NCBI RefSeq assembly: GCF_900105415.1
Contig: NZ_FNSM01000001.1
Location: 7,138,001 to 7,202,000 of the forward strand
Length of the DNA: 64,000 bases
Reading direction: 5' to 3'
Origin: Streptomyces sp. TLI_105
GTDB lineage: Bacteria; Actinomycetota; Actinomycetes; Streptomycetales; Streptomycetaceae
Every line of letters starts with the position of its first letter. The first letter of the stretch is position 1. Below are positions 42,884-52,373 of the stretch, piece by piece. The position numbers and the translations under genes were made by a program. The notes beneath the pieces were generated by a model, which ran no database searches, was not told the DNA's origin, and was given only the letters and a program-made list of their open reading frames with translations.

Positions 42884-44887
42884 TCAGGCCCCCTTTCCGG
42901 CGAGGTCGCGGCGTTCCGTGGGCTGGGTGACGCGGTCGAGCATCAGCCCGAGGCAGACGATCGCGGCACCGGCGACCAGACCGGTCGCGAGGTCGCCCTG
43001 GGCGAGGCCGAAGACCGCGTCGTAACCCAGTGCGCCGCCGCCCACGAGGCCGCCGATGACGACGACCGCGAGGACCAGCACCACGCCCTGGTTGACGGCG
43101 AGCAGCAGCGCGGGCCGGGCCAGCGGCAGCTGGACCTGGAGCAGTTGCTGCCGTCCGGTCGCGCCCAGCGAGCGCGAGGACTCCAGGGCGGCCGGGTCCA
43201 CCGCGCGCACCCCCTGGGCCGTGATCCGTACCACCGCGGGCAGCGCGTAGACCACGGCGGCCGCGACCGCCGGGGCGCGGCCCACGCCGAACAGGGCGAC
43301 CACGGGGATCAGGTACACGAACTGCGGCAGCGTCTGGAAGACGTCGAGCACCGGACGGAGCGCGCGGCCCAGCCGGGTGCTGCGGGCCGCGGCGACCCCG
43401 AGGGCGACTCCGAGCAGCAGCGTCACGGCCACGGCCGCCAGGACCTGGGACAGCGTGTCGAGCGCCGGGTCCCAGACGCCGAGCACGCCGATCACGCCCA
43501 TCGCGAGGACGGCGGTGGCCGCGGTGCGCCAGGTGCCGATGAGCAGGGCGAGCGCGCCGACGGTCAGCAGCACCGCCCACCAGGGCAGCCACTGCAGTCC
43601 GTCGCGCAGGGGGTTGAGGACCCAGGTGGTGAACCGCCCCGCCCAGTCGGCGGTACCACCGACGACGGGCACGCCGGAGTAGAGGTGGTCGGTCATCCAG
43701 TCGACGGCCCCGTTGACGGGCTCGGCGACGTCCATCGTCCACGCGTCGGGCCAGGAGAGCCGGTCGGACAGGCGGCCCCCGAGGGCGACGGCGGCGGTCA
43801 CCACGAGGGCGACGGCCCAGCCGAGTCCGGCACGGCGGACCGGAGCCGCACCGATCCGCTCTCCCGCCGCGGCGGTGACCCGGTCCAGGACGATGGCGAG
43901 CAGCACGATCGGCACACCGGCGGCAAGCGCGGCACCGACGTCGACGGAGGCCAGCGCCTGGTAGACGCGGTCGCCGAGGCCGCCCGCACCGATGACGGAC
44001 GCGATCACGGCCATTCCCAGGGCCATCATGATCGACTGGTTGACGCCGAGCAGGAGTTCCTTGCGGGCCAGCGGCAGCCGGGCGGTCAGCAGCCGCTGCC
44101 TCCCGGTGGCACCGAGGGACGCGGCGGCCTCCATGACGCCGGCGTCCGCGCCGCGGAGCCCGAGCGCGGTGAGCCGGGCCATGGGCGGGGCGGCGTAGAC
44201 GACGGTCGCGAGTACGGCCGCGGGCACGCCGATGCCGAAGACCAGGACGACGGGCAGCAGATACGCGAAGGCCGGCAGCGCCTGCATGGTGTCGAGCACC
44301 GGGCGCAGGATCCGGTGCATACGGTCCGACAGCCCGGCGGCGAGCCCGAGGAGACCACCGAGCAGCACGGACGCGGCAACGGCGACCACCATGAGGGCGA
44401 GCGTCTGCATGGTGGGCACCCACATGCCGAGCAGTCCGCACACGGCGAAGGCGGCGACGGAGGTCAGCGCGAGCCGTACGCCCGCGACGCGCCAGGCCAC
44501 CAGGCCGGCGGCGGCGGTGACGCCGGCCCACCCGACGGCGAGCAGCAGCAGGTACACCGCGCGGACCGAGACGACCACGGTGTTGCTGACGTGGCCGAGG
44601 AAGTAGAGGAACAGCGGATGGCCGTCGCGGTTGTCGATGATCCAGTCGCTGGTGCGGTCGAGCGGCCCGGACACGTCGACGGCGAGCCGGGCCGGCCAGC
44701 CGCCGCCGCCCAGGAGCACCGCACCCAGGACGAGCGCGACGGCCGTGCCGGCGCCGATCAGCCGGCCGCGGTGCCGCACGAGCGCGCGCAGCGCGGCGGT
44801 CCTGGTGTCAACGGCTCCGGCGTTACCGGTTCCGGCCTTGCCGGCGGTCGTGCGGCCGGGAGGAGCAGGTGTGACGGTGACGGTCAT
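42884..44887 (-). CDS. Two-domain glycine betaine ABC transporter permease
   Basis: A 667-residue permease with two fused ProW/OpuAB-like units. Domain 1 (about residues 60-330) has the EAA loop EAAASLGATGRQRLLTARL, and domain 2 (about 400-660) has ESSRSLGATGRQQLLQVQL. Each has about six TMs, separated by a periplasmic linker, so one polypeptide replaces the usual homodimer. ATG at 44887; an upstream in-frame extension toward the ATPase stop lacks start codons with a Shine-Dalgarno. It sits between the ATPase and binding protein genes of the same operon, 91 bp after the ATPase stop. Confidence 0.9.
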   Translation of the reverse strand: MTVTVTPAPPGRTTAGKAGTGNAGAVDTRTAALRALVRHRGRLIGAGTAVALVLGAVLLGGGGWPARLAVDVSGPLDRTSDWIIDNRDGHPLFLYFLGHVSNTVVVSVRAVYLLLLAVGWAGVTAAAGLVAWRVAGVRLALTSVAAFAVCGLLGMWVPTMQTLALMVVAVAASVLLGGLLGLAAGLSDRMHRILRPVLDTMQALPAFAYLLPVVLVFGIGVPAAVLATVVYAAPPMARLTALGLRGADAGVMEAAASLGATGRQRLLTARLPLARKELLLGVNQSIMMALGMAVIASVIGAGGLGDRVYQALASVDVGAALAAGVPIVLLAIVLDRVTAAAGERIGAAPVRRAGLGWAVALVVTAAVALGGRLSDRLSWPDAWTMDVAEPVNGAVDWMTDHLYSGVPVVGGTADWAGRFTTWVLNPLRDGLQWLPWWAVLLTVGALALLIGTWRTAATAVLAMGVIGVLGVWDPALDTLSQVLAAVAVTLLLGVALGVAAARSTRLGRALRPVLDVFQTLPQFVYLIPVVALFGVGRAPAVAAAVVYALPAVVRITAQGVRAVDPAALESSRSLGATGRQQLLQVQLPLARPALLLAVNQGVVLVLAVVVIGGLVGGGALGYDAVFGLAQGDLATGLVAGAAIVCLGLMLDRVTQPTERRDLAGKGA

Positions 44888-44978
44888 CGGCCCCACCGCC
44901 CCGCGCCGCGCGTCCGCTCTCCTACGGCGTCGGCACCGGTCGTGCCGCACGGCGGCGGCCAGGTCGTATGGGAGTACA

Positions 44979-46076
44979 TCAGGCCACCGCCTTCCCCGCC
45001 GCGGCCGGGGCCCCGGCGACGACACCGAGGAGTCCCGCGTGGTCGACCACGCCGAGGCACCGCCCGTCCTCGACGACCCGCGCGTTCTCACCCGTACGGG
45101 CAACGGCTTCGATGGCCTCGTGGACGGTGGCGCCGGGGGCGAGCGCGGGGCCGGTCTCTCGCTCGTCGGCGAGCGCGGGGCGCATCGCCGAGCGGACGGT
45201 CAGCACCTGCTCGCGCGGCACGTCCCGGACGAAGTCCCTGACGTAGTCGTCGGCGGGGGCGCCCACGATCTCCTCCGGTGTGCCGAGCTGTACGATCCGG
45301 CCGTCGCGCATCAGCGCGATGCGGTCGCCGAGCTTCAGTGCCTCGCTCAGGTCGTGCGTGATGAAGACCATCGTGCGTCCCTCCTCCCGGTGCAGACGGA
45401 CGACCTCCTCCTGCATCTCACGGCGGATGAGGGGGTCCAGTGCGCTGAACGGCTCGTCGAACAGGAGGACTTCGGGGTCCACGGCGAGCGCGCGGGCCAG
45501 TCCGACCCGCTGTTGCTGGCCGCCGGACAACTGGCCCGGCCTGCGTTGCTCCATGCCGCCCAGGCCGACCTTGGCGACGAACTCCGCCGCCCGCTCGCGC
45601 CGTTCAGCGCGCCCCACGCCCTGGATCTCGAGCCCGTACGCGACGTTGTCGAGCACCGTCCGGTGCGGCAGCAGCCCGAAGTGCTGGAAGACCATCGCCG
45701 CCCGGTGCCGACGCAGCTCGCGGAGCCGGCCGGAGTCCATGGACAGCACGTCCTCGCCGTCGATGGAGATCGTTCCCGAGGTCGGCTCGATGAGCCGGGT
45801 CAGGCAGCGTACGAGCGTCGACTTGCCTGAGCCCGACAGGCCCATGACGACGAAGACCTCACCCTTGCGGACGTCGAAGGAGACGTCGCGGACGGCGGCG
45901 GTGCAGCCGGTGCGCTCGCGCAGTTCGGCGGCGCCGAGGGAGGCGAGTTCCTGGTCGGCGGGCACGCGCTCGGCCTTCGTGCCGAAGACCTTCCACAGGC
46001 CGCGTACGGAGAAGACGGGGTCCGCGGGGCTCTGCGACGGCGTCGTGGTGAGCGGCGGAGTGTGGGGGGTGTTCAT
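44979..46076 (-). CDS. Glycine betaine ABC transporter ATP-binding protein (ProV/OpuAA type)
   Basis: A 365-residue ATPase. Walker A is [20 protein letters not shown] (about residues 71-90), the Q-loop is [15 protein letters not shown], the signature is LSGGQQQR, Walker B is [16 protein letters not shown], and [18 protein letters not shown] follows. The C-terminal about 90 residues form a CBS-type regulatory tail ([20 protein letters not shown]). In OpuA the CBS module senses ionic strength, suggesting osmotic gating here. The ATG overlaps the betA stop (ATGA). Confidence 0.95.
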   Translation of the reverse strand: MNTPHTPPLTTTPSQSPADPVFSVRGLWKVFGTKAERVPADQELASLGAAELRERTGCTAAVRDVSFDVRKGEVFVVMGLSGSGKSTLVRCLTRLIEPTSGTISIDGEDVLSMDSGRLRELRRHRAAMVFQHFGLLPHRTVLDNVAYGLEIQGVGRAERRERAAEFVAKVGLGGMEQRRPGQLSGGQQQRVGLARALAVDPEVLLFDEPFSALDPLIRREMQEEVVRLHREEGRTMVFITHDLSEALKLGDRIALMRDGRIVQLGTPEEIVGAPADDYVRDFVRDVPREQVLTVRSAMRPALADERETGPALAPGATVHEAIEAVARTGENARVVEDGRCLGVVDHAGLLGVVAGAPAAAGKAVA

Positions 46077-47599
46077 CGGGTGGTGCCTCCCAGCAGGTCG
46101 GCGCATTTCTCGCCGACCATGAGCACGCCGATCATGGGGTTGACGGCGGTCATGGTCGGGAAGACGGACGCGTCGGCGATCCGGATGCCGTCGAGGCCCC
46201 GGATCCTCAGGTCGGGTGCGACGACGGCGAGTTCGTCGTCGACGGCGCCCATACGGCAGGTGCCGGCAGGGTGGTAGACGGTGTGCGCGACCTGCCGTGC
46301 ATAGGCGCTGAGTTCCTCGTCCGAGGTGATCTCGGGCCCCGGGCACACCTCGCGCTTCAGCCATCCGGCCAGCGGTTCGCTCGCCGCGATCCGCCGGGCG
46401 ATACGGATCCCGTCGACGAGGGTCCGGCCGTCGTAGTCGTCCTCGTCGGTGAAGTACCGGAAGTCGAGAGCGGGCTTGACCTCGGGGTCGGCGCTCGTCA
46501 GGTAGAGCCGGCCGCGGCTGCGCGGCTTGGGGATGTTCGGGGTCATCGACACGCCGTGCGCAGGCCGTTCGTAGCCCAGCCGCTCGGGATTGTCGGTGAA
46601 GGGGATCTGGTAGAAGTGGAACATCAGGTCCGGCCCCTCGGCCTCCGGGTCCCGGCGGACGAACAGCCCGGCGTCGGAGTCCATGGCGGAGTTCTCCGGG
46701 ATCGCGCCGTGGGTCTCCCACACGATGACCGACTCGGGGTGGTCGAGCAGGTTCTCCCCGACGCCCGGCAGGTCGTGCACGACGGGTATGCCGAGCTTCT
46801 CCAGGTCGGCGCGCGGCCCGATGCCGGAGTGCAGCAGCAGGCGCGGGGTGTCCACGGCACCCGCGCACACCAGGATCTCGCGCCGGGCGCGTACGACGTG
46901 CTCCGCGCCCTCCTTCGTGCGGATGTGAACGCCGGTGGCGCGGGTGCCTTCGAGCTCCAGCCGGAACGCCCAGGTCTCCAGGGCGATGTGCAGGTTGGGC
47001 CGGTCCAGGAACGGGTGCAGATACGCGACGGAGGCGGACGACCGCTTGTTGTTCTCCGGGTGGTAGGCGAGGTCGAAGAAGCCGACGCCTTCGTGGAAGG
47101 GCTGCTTGTTGAAGCCCTCGACGCGCGGCACACCGAGCGCGGTCTGCGCGGCGTCGACGAAGTCCCGGGCGATCGCGTTCCGGTCGGCCTCGTCCACGGG
47201 GACGATGTTGTTGCGCAGCCGGGCGAAGTAGGGGTCCATGGCCGCCGCGTCCCACCCCTCGGCACCGGCCTCGGCCCACTCGTCCCAGTCGGAGGGAAGG
47301 GGCTTGAACGCGATGAGGGTGTTGTGCGAGGAACAGCCGCCCAGCACCCGGGCACGGCTGTGGCGGATGTACGAGTTGCCCCGGGGCTGCTCGGTGGTGG
47401 GGTAGTCGTAGTCCAGCTCGCCGCCGAGCAGCCCCATCCAGCGGCGCAGGGTGAGGACGTCGTCGCGGCCGACGTCACTGGGGCCGCCCTCGATGACGGC
47501 GACGGTGACGTCCGGGTTCTCGGTCAGCCGGGAGGCGATCACCGATCCCGCGGTGCCGCCGCCGACGACGACGTAGTCGTACACGTGCTGGTCGTTCAT
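46073..47599 (-). CDS. betA: GMC oxidoreductase, choline dehydrogenase
   Basis: A 508-residue FAD enzyme expected to oxidise choline to betaine aldehyde. The FAD motif is [17 protein letters not shown] (residues 9-25), the GMC signature 1 is [12 protein letters not shown], signature 2 is [15 protein letters not shown], the catalytic His is in [14 protein letters not shown], and the C-terminal block is [20 protein letters not shown]. It overlaps both neighbours by 4 bp (betB stop and ATPase start), so the operon is translationally coupled. The context with betB and a betaine ABC transporter supports the choline assignment within the GMC family. Confidence 0.92.
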   Translation of the reverse strand: MNDQHVYDYVVVGGGTAGSVIASRLTENPDVTVAVIEGGPSDVGRDDVLTLRRWMGLLGGELDYDYPTTEQPRGNSYIRHSRARVLGGCSSHNTLIAFKPLPSDWDEWAEAGAEGWDAAAMDPYFARLRNNIVPVDEADRNAIARDFVDAAQTALGVPRVEGFNKQPFHEGVGFFDLAYHPENNKRSSASVAYLHPFLDRPNLHIALETWAFRLELEGTRATGVHIRTKEGAEHVVRARREILVCAGAVDTPRLLLHSGIGPRADLEKLGIPVVHDLPGVGENLLDHPESVIVWETHGAIPENSAMDSDAGLFVRRDPEAEGPDLMFHFYQIPFTDNPERLGYERPAHGVSMTPNIPKPRSRGRLYLTSADPEVKPALDFRYFTDEDDYDGRTLVDGIRIARRIAASEPLAGWLKREVCPGPEITSDEELSAYARQVAHTVYHPAGTCRMGAVDDELAVVAPDLRIRGLDGIRIADASVFPTMTAVNPMIGVLMVGEKCADLLGGTTR

Positions 47600-49104
47600 G
47601 CCTGGTCCTTCTGCGTCTCGCCCGCGAACCAGCGCACGGGGCGCGGGGCGAGGTTCTGGTAGATGTGCTTGGCCTCGCGGTATTCGGCGAGACCGCTGGG
47701 GCCCAGTTCGCGGCCGATGCCGGACTTTCCGAAGCCGCCCCATTCCGCCTGGGGCAGGTAGGGGTGGAAGTCGTTGATCCAGACGGTGCCGTGGCGCAGC
47801 CGGGCCGCCACCCGTCGGGCGCGGTCCTCGTCGGAGGTCCACACCGCTCCGGCGAGGCCGTACTCGGTGTCGTTGGCCAGGGCGACGGCCTCCTCTTCCG
47901 TACGGAAGGTCTCCACGGTGAGCACGGGACCGAAGACCTCTTCGCGGACGACCCGCATGCCGCGGTGGCACCGGTCCAGGACCGTGGGCCGGAAGAAGTA
48001 GCCGGGACCGGCCGGCTTCTCGCCGCCCGCCCGCAGGACCGCGCCCTCGCAGAGGGCGGAGGCCACGTACTCCTCGGTCCTCGTCAACTGGGCCGCGGAG
48101 ACCAGCGGGCCGCACTCCACCCCCTGGTCCGTGCCGCGCCCCAGCCGGATGTGTTCGGCCCGACGGGCGAGTTCGGCGACGAAGCGCTCGCGCAGCGACT
48201 CCTCGACGATGAGACGGGAGCCGGCGGAGCAGACCTGGCCGCTGTGGATGAAGGCCGCGTTGAGTGCCTGGTCCACGGCCGTGTCGAACCCCTCGGGCGT
48301 CGCACAGGCGTCGGCGAACACGATGTTGGGGTTCTTGCCGCCCAGTTCGAGGGCGACCTTCTTCACGCTGTCGGCAGCGGCCTTGGCGACCTTCGTGCCG
48401 CTGACGAGACCGCCCGTGAAGGAGACGAGGTCGACGTCGGGGTGCTCGGCGAGCCGCGCGCCGACGGTGTCGCCGGGACCCGTGACGATGTTGGCCGCCC
48501 CGAGGGGCAGTCCGGCCTCCAGGAGCAGTTCGATCAGGGCGACGGTGCTCAGTGGGGTGATCTCGCTGGGCTTGATCACGAACGTGTTGCCTGCGGCGAG
48601 GGCGGGCGCGATCTTCCAGCTGGCCTGGAGCAGCGGGTAGTTCCACGGCGTGATCAGGGCGCAGACCCCGACCGGCTCGTGCACGACGACACTGCGGATC
48701 TCGTCCGAACCGGCGTCGACGACCCGCCCGCCGTCCTCGTTCGCCACGAGGTCGGCGAAGTAGAGGAAGGCGTCGCGGACGCAGTCGACGTCGACGCGGC
48801 CCTCTTCCAGCGTCTTGCCGGCGTCCTGGCTCTCCATGGCGCCGATCCGCTCGCGGTCGCGCTCCAGCAGGGCGGCGACACGCTTCAGGAGGGCGGCCCG
48901 CTCGGCGACCGGCGTACGAGGCCAGGAACCGTCGTCGAACGCGGCTCGTGCCGCGGCCACGGCGTCGTCCGTGTCCTGGACACCGCCCTCCGCCACGACC
49001 GCGAAGGCGGTCGCGTCGGCGGGATCGATGATCTCGCGCGTGGCGCCGGACAGGGCTGCGCGCCACTCTCCGCCCACATGGATGGTCTGTTGTACTGCAG
49101 TCAC
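47596..49104 (-). CDS. betB: Betaine aldehyde dehydrogenase
   Basis: A 502-residue NAD(P)-dependent aldehyde dehydrogenase, completing choline to glycine betaine. The cofactor region is ITPWNYPLLQASWKIAPAL and FVIKPSEITPLS, the active-site Glu is in VALELGGKNPNIVF, and the Cys nucleophile is in FIHSGQVCSAGSRL. The usual FTGS motif reads FTGGLVSG here. It is the first gene of the operon; the GTG at 49104 follows GGAAGG. Upstream at 49217-49230 is a small dyad (CACTT-CCGA-AAGTG) that could be an operator; no BetI-like gene is adjacent. Confidence 0.93.
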   Translation of the reverse strand: MTAVQQTIHVGGEWRAALSGATREIIDPADATAFAVVAEGGVQDTDDAVAAARAAFDDGSWPRTPVAERAALLKRVAALLERDRERIGAMESQDAGKTLEEGRVDVDCVRDAFLYFADLVANEDGGRVVDAGSDEIRSVVVHEPVGVCALITPWNYPLLQASWKIAPALAAGNTFVIKPSEITPLSTVALIELLLEAGLPLGAANIVTGPGDTVGARLAEHPDVDLVSFTGGLVSGTKVAKAAADSVKKVALELGGKNPNIVFADACATPEGFDTAVDQALNAAFIHSGQVCSAGSRLIVEESLRERFVAELARRAEHIRLGRGTDQGVECGPLVSAAQLTRTEEYVASALCEGAVLRAGGEKPAGPGYFFRPTVLDRCHRGMRVVREEVFGPVLTVETFRTEEEAVALANDTEYGLAGAVWTSDEDRARRVAARLRHGTVWINDFHPYLPQAEWGGFGKSGIGRELGPSGLAEYREAKHIYQNLAPRPVRWFAGETQKDQA

Positions 49105-49246
49105 GTCGCGTCTGGCCTTCCGCTCTTTGAATCCCCCTGCCGGTTGCCCGGCGATCCGGCCGCCTGCCCTGACCTCCGAGATCCATGCGCAATGCCTTAC
49201 GGAGAGTGATTCCCCTCACTTCCGAAAGTGGTGAGAAATAGGACAT

Positions 49247-49492
49247 ATGAAGCAGGCTGAGTGGGCGAGTCCCGGAGCACGCGCCGCCCTGGAGGCGTGC
49301 GAGGCCACCGGCCTCGACACGGGCGCCTGAGTCCGACCGGCCCCGGACGGCGGCCCGTCCGTAGCGGACTGGAAGACGGCGAATCACTGGTTCCGCGTCC
49401 AGAACGAGGACGTGACCCCGAGGTTCGTCGGCGACAAGAAGTACTCCTGCCAGGCGGCCGTCACCGACGTTCGCGTTCGGGCACACGCGTGA
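49247..49492 (+). pseudogene. Probable small gene interrupted by in-frame TGA
   Basis: An ATG at 49247 with AGGA just upstream opens a 27-codon frame ending in TGA at 49328-49330. The same frame continues for 53 more codons with strongly GC-biased third positions to TGA at 49490-49492 (WKTANHWFRVQNEDVTPRFV, then GDKKYSCQAAVTDVRV). The joined reading ...LDTGA-x-VRPAPDGG is natural if the TGA was TGG (Trp). The family is not recognised. The rest of 49105-49844 shows no gene. Confidence 0.4.
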
Positions 49493-49844
49493 CCGACCCG
49501 TCCTGGTCCTGGCCGGGTGGGCGGCCAGCTTGTCGTCAGCACGGTTCCGACCGGCGAGAAACGGTCGATGCTCGCCTCCGGTGTTCGTCGTTCTCGATCA
49601 CTGTTCGCTCACAAGCCCTCCCCGCGGATCCTGAAGCCGCGCGCACGAGCCCCGCCGGGTGCCCAGCCCGTGGGGCTCATGCGGTGGCCGCGGCGCCGAG
49701 GCGGCGTGGTGCTCGGGCCCGCGTCGGGGTCCGGGTCCGGGGCCGGGTTCGTCCGAACGGGTGAACCGGCTTCGCGGCGATGATTCCGCGGTCGTCCCCG
49801 GGTCTACCTCTTGACGAGACCGTTCGACGCATCAGGAGCAAGCC

Positions 49845-50477
49845 ATGGGCCTCATCCACATCGCCATGTTCTCGACCCTCGACCTCGTCGGGCAGGCGCC
49901 CGGCGGTCCCGACGAGGACCCCGAGGGGTTCCCCTTCGGCGGCTGGCAGGCGCCCCTGATCGACGGGGCCACGGGCGCCCAGATCCAGGCGGCGTACGAG
50001 GGCACGGACGCCCTCCTGCTCGGCCGGCGCACGTACGACATCTTCGCCTCGTACTGGCCGCAGCAGGACGACTACTTCGGCAGGCTCTTCAACCGCATCC
50101 CGAAGTACGTGGCCTCCCGTGGCAAGCCCGACCTGTCCTGGGCCGGCTCCGAGCAGCTCGGCCCGGACCTGCCCGGCGCGGTGCGCGAGATCCGCGAGCG
50201 GCACGAGCAGGTGACGGTCGTCGGCAGCCTGAACCTGGTGCAGACCCTCCTGCACGAGAAGCTCTTCGACCGCCTGGACCTCTGGCTGCACCCCGTCGTG
50301 CTCGGCGTCGGCAAGAAGGTGTTCGAGGACGGCGCGGTGCCCACCAACGTCACGCTCCTGGAGCCGCCGGAGGCCAGCCCCAAGGGCACCGTGCACCTGC
50401 GCTACGGTCGCGCCGAGGGCACGCCCGTCACGGGAGACATGAGCGCCCCCGACCGCGGCCTGGGCGACGAGTCCTGA
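49845..50477 (+). CDS. Dihydrofolate reductase family (RibD C-terminal domain) protein
   Basis: A 210-residue RibD_C/DHFR-like protein. Motifs are MGLIHIAMFSTLDLVGQAPG (family start with SLDG-like LDLV), GTDALLLGRRTYDIFASYWP, YVASRG, QVTVVGSLNLVQTLLHEKLFD and LDLWLHPVVLGVGKKVF. Members bind NADPH; most Streptomyces copies are orphan reductases of unknown substrate. CAGGAG precedes the ATG at 49845. It may be followed in the same transcript by the damaged gene at 50550. Confidence 0.9.
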   Translation: MGLIHIAMFSTLDLVGQAPGGPDEDPEGFPFGGWQAPLIDGATGAQIQAAYEGTDALLLGRRTYDIFASYWPQQDDYFGRLFNRIPKYVASRGKPDLSWAGSEQLGPDLPGAVREIRERHEQVTVVGSLNLVQTLLHEKLFDRLDLWLHPVVLGVGKKVFEDGAVPTNVTLLEPPEASPKGTVHLRYGRAEGTPVTGDMSAPDRGLGDES

Positions 50478-50549
50478 CCTGTGCTGGGGCGGCCGGCGGG
50501 CGCCAGCCGCCTCCCGTCCGGTGAGGAAAGCCCTTCGAGGAAAGCCCCG

Positions 50550-51132
50550 TTGACTCCGTACTCCCTCGCCTTCTACCTGGATGTGATCACGTCCGGAACG
50601 GTGCTCGGAGCCAGGCCGACGGACGGTCCCGACCAGGTCACAGCCGTCCTCGGGACCGACTTCGCCGAGAACTCCCTCGACGGCCACGGCATGTGGCGCG
50701 ACTACGGCATGGCCGAGTTCTTCTGGCAGCGGGAGTCGCCTGACCAGCCTTGGATGGGGCACCACTTCACCCTGCAGGTGCATCGGCTGTCGTCCCTCGG
50801 CAGCGGCGCCGTCAACCCCCTGATCCGTGAGCGGTACGGCCGCTTCGCCCGCCGCCTCCGCTACGACAAGCCGGAACGGCTGCTGGCCCGGCGCGGCGTG
50901 CGCATGGAGGACGTCCCGGATCCCAACGGTCCGGCGTACACCCTGCACTGGCAACCCGACTCCCGGGTGCCGGTGCTGGCGTGCCGGGCGGCCCAGGGGA
51001 GGCACGGGCGTCGGGGTGGCGGCGAGGGCATCGGTGACGTGTACGGCCGTGTACTCGTCGACGAGCGCCGAGCAGGTGGCCTTCTACCGGGCGCGCTACG
51101 GCGGACCGCGTGCCGAGGGCGGGTGTGGGTGA
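50550..51132 (+). pseudogene. Frameshifted conserved hypothetical gene
   Basis: A TTG start at 50550 after GAGGA gives LTPYSLAFYLDVITSGTVLG, SLDGHGMWRDYGMAEFFWQR, GHHFTLQVHRLSSLG, RYGRFARRLRYDKPERLLARRG and YTLHWQPDSRVPVLACR. At about 51045 an extra G shifts the frame. Reading IGDVY in frame one and AVYSSTSAEQVAFYRARYGG in the next frame, ending at 51132, restores a coherent protein of about 193 residues. Without the shift the tail becomes low-complexity. The product looks like an orphan Streptomyces protein of unknown role. It is either a true pseudogene or a sequencing error. Confidence 0.55.
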
Positions 51133-51466
51133 TCGTCGAGGGGGGCCCTCCCCCGGATGCGCCGAGGGGGCCCTCAGGGCGACGGTGGTGCCCGGAGGGC
51201 TCCGTCGGGACGTAGGAGGCGACGCCGCCCTCCTAGGCCCGGCGGCAGTGCTGGTTCACGGTGCGCTCGTCGCCCAGCAGAACCGCATGACGGTCACCGT
51301 GTACTGACGCGCGGGCATGTGCACCGCTTCCAGGCAGGTGCGGGAGCGTTTCGGTGTCGCCTCCGGCGTCCTCGGTCACGCCCGGCGCAGGACCGACGCG
51401 GACACCGCCACCCCGTCGACCGGAGAACGACCCGACGGGCGAGCCACGGCCACCACCGGCCCGGAT
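51133..51466. other. 334-bp region without a supported gene
   Basis: Contains GGGGGCCCTC-type inverted pieces near 51141-51177, a short plus-strand open end reading VLVHGALVAQQNRMTVTVY (stop at 51307) that may be another gene remnant, and the duplicated MHS-transporter leader at 51316-51361. Confidence 0.45.
51316..51361 (-). repeat. Orphan copy of MHS-transporter leader
   Basis: About 91% identical to 40945-40990, with the same Shine-Dalgarno and ATG (minus strand). The frame after the ATG stops after about 20 codons, so the copy lacks its gene. Confidence 0.75.
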
Positions 51467-52228
51467 CTACATGCGGGACACGGTCGTCCCGCCGTCGACC
51501 GGCACCACTGCCCCGGTCACGAACCGGGCGTCGTCGCCCACCAGCATCGCGATGGCCCCCGCGACGTCATCCGCGTCGGCGACGCGCCCGAGCGGCGCCC
51601 GGTCCGCCAGCTGCTGCTGGACCGCCTTCGGCATGTGGGCGCTGGCTTCGGTGCGTACGAAGCCCGGGGCGACCACGTTGACCCGGACGCCCATGGGGCC
51701 GGCCTCGCACGCCAGGAACCGCGCGAAGGCGTTCAGGGCGGCCTTGGCCGTTCCGTGGGCGGTCATCCCCGGGGCGGGCGGCCCGTCGGCCACGGTGCTG
51801 GAGACGAAGACGATGCTTCCCCGCTTCCGCTTCTCCATCAGGGCCAGCGCGCGCTGCGCCAGGGTGTAGGCGCCGGCCAGTTCGTCCGTGACCTTCGTAC
51901 GGAAGTCGGACCAGGGCAACGCGCTCACCGGTGTGGGCGTGAAGGCGGCCGCGGCCGCGTTGCACACCAGGACGTCGAGGCGGCCGTCGGGTGCCGCCCG
52001 CTCGATCATCCGGGCGGCCTGTTCTTCGTCGCGCACGTCTCCCCGGAGGGCGAAGGCGCTGCCGCCGTCCGCCTCGATCCTCGCGACGACCTCGTCGGCC
52101 GCGGATCGGTTCGAGAAGTAGTTCACCGCCACGTGGAACCCCGCGGAAGCGAGCCGCAGCGAGGTGGCGGCGCCGATACCTCGGCTGCCTCCGGTGACGA
52201 GGGCTATCGGGCGATCAGGACGTGCCAT
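51467..52228 (-). CDS. SDR family oxidoreductase with His at the catalytic Tyr position
   Basis: A 253-residue short-chain dehydrogenase. The NAD(P) site ALVTGGSRGIGAATSLRLA is at residues 9-27, CNAAAAAF replaces NNAG, the catalytic Ser is in SIVFVSSTVADG, and the usual YxxxK reads HGTAK within GMTAHGTAKAALNAF, so Tyr is His. C-terminal VNVVAPGFVRTEAS and VTGAVVPVDGGTTVSRM are normal for enoyl/3-oxoacyl reductase-like SDRs. The ATG at 52228 follows AGGAGG. An AGTCACC/GGTGACT operator overlaps the promoter. The substrate is unknown, and activity may differ from classical SDRs. Confidence 0.9.
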   Translation of the reverse strand: MARPDRPIALVTGGSRGIGAATSLRLASAGFHVAVNYFSNRSAADEVVARIEADGGSAFALRGDVRDEEQAARMIERAAPDGRLDVLVCNAAAAAFTPTPVSALPWSDFRTKVTDELAGAYTLAQRALALMEKRKRGSIVFVSSTVADGPPAPGMTAHGTAKAALNAFARFLACEAGPMGVRVNVVAPGFVRTEASAHMPKAVQQQLADRAPLGRVADADDVAGAIAMLVGDDARFVTGAVVPVDGGTTVSRM

Positions 52229-52264
52229 GGTTCCTCCTGTTGGGGTGGGCCGGCTGTCGAACCT

Positions 52265-52283
52265 AGTCACCCGCACGGTGACT
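52265..52283. promoter_or_regulatory. Operator between -35 and -10 of the SDR gene
   Basis: Perfect 7-bp arms AGTCACC (52265-52271) and GGTGACT (52277-52283) with a 5-bp spacer. On the minus strand TTGATC precedes it and TAGGTT follows at about 18-bp spacing, so the dyad sits in the promoter core, as for TetR/MarR repression. Confidence 0.55.
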
Positions 52284-52373
52284 GATCAAAGTTGACTTTC
52301 CTTGCGGGTTCGCGTCCCACGGCCCTGCGCACCGCCCCCGGGGCTGTCCGTCGGCGCGGGGCGGGACGGCGCC

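Noticed and set aside
42719..45241. Long plus-strand frame antisense to the betaine permease/ATPase
   Set aside because: Low-complexity shadow; the minus strand shows EAA loops and Walker motifs.
49328..49330. Selenocysteine codon
   Set aside because: No SECIS-like hairpin just downstream and no known selenoprotein motif; TGG-to-TGA mutation is simpler.
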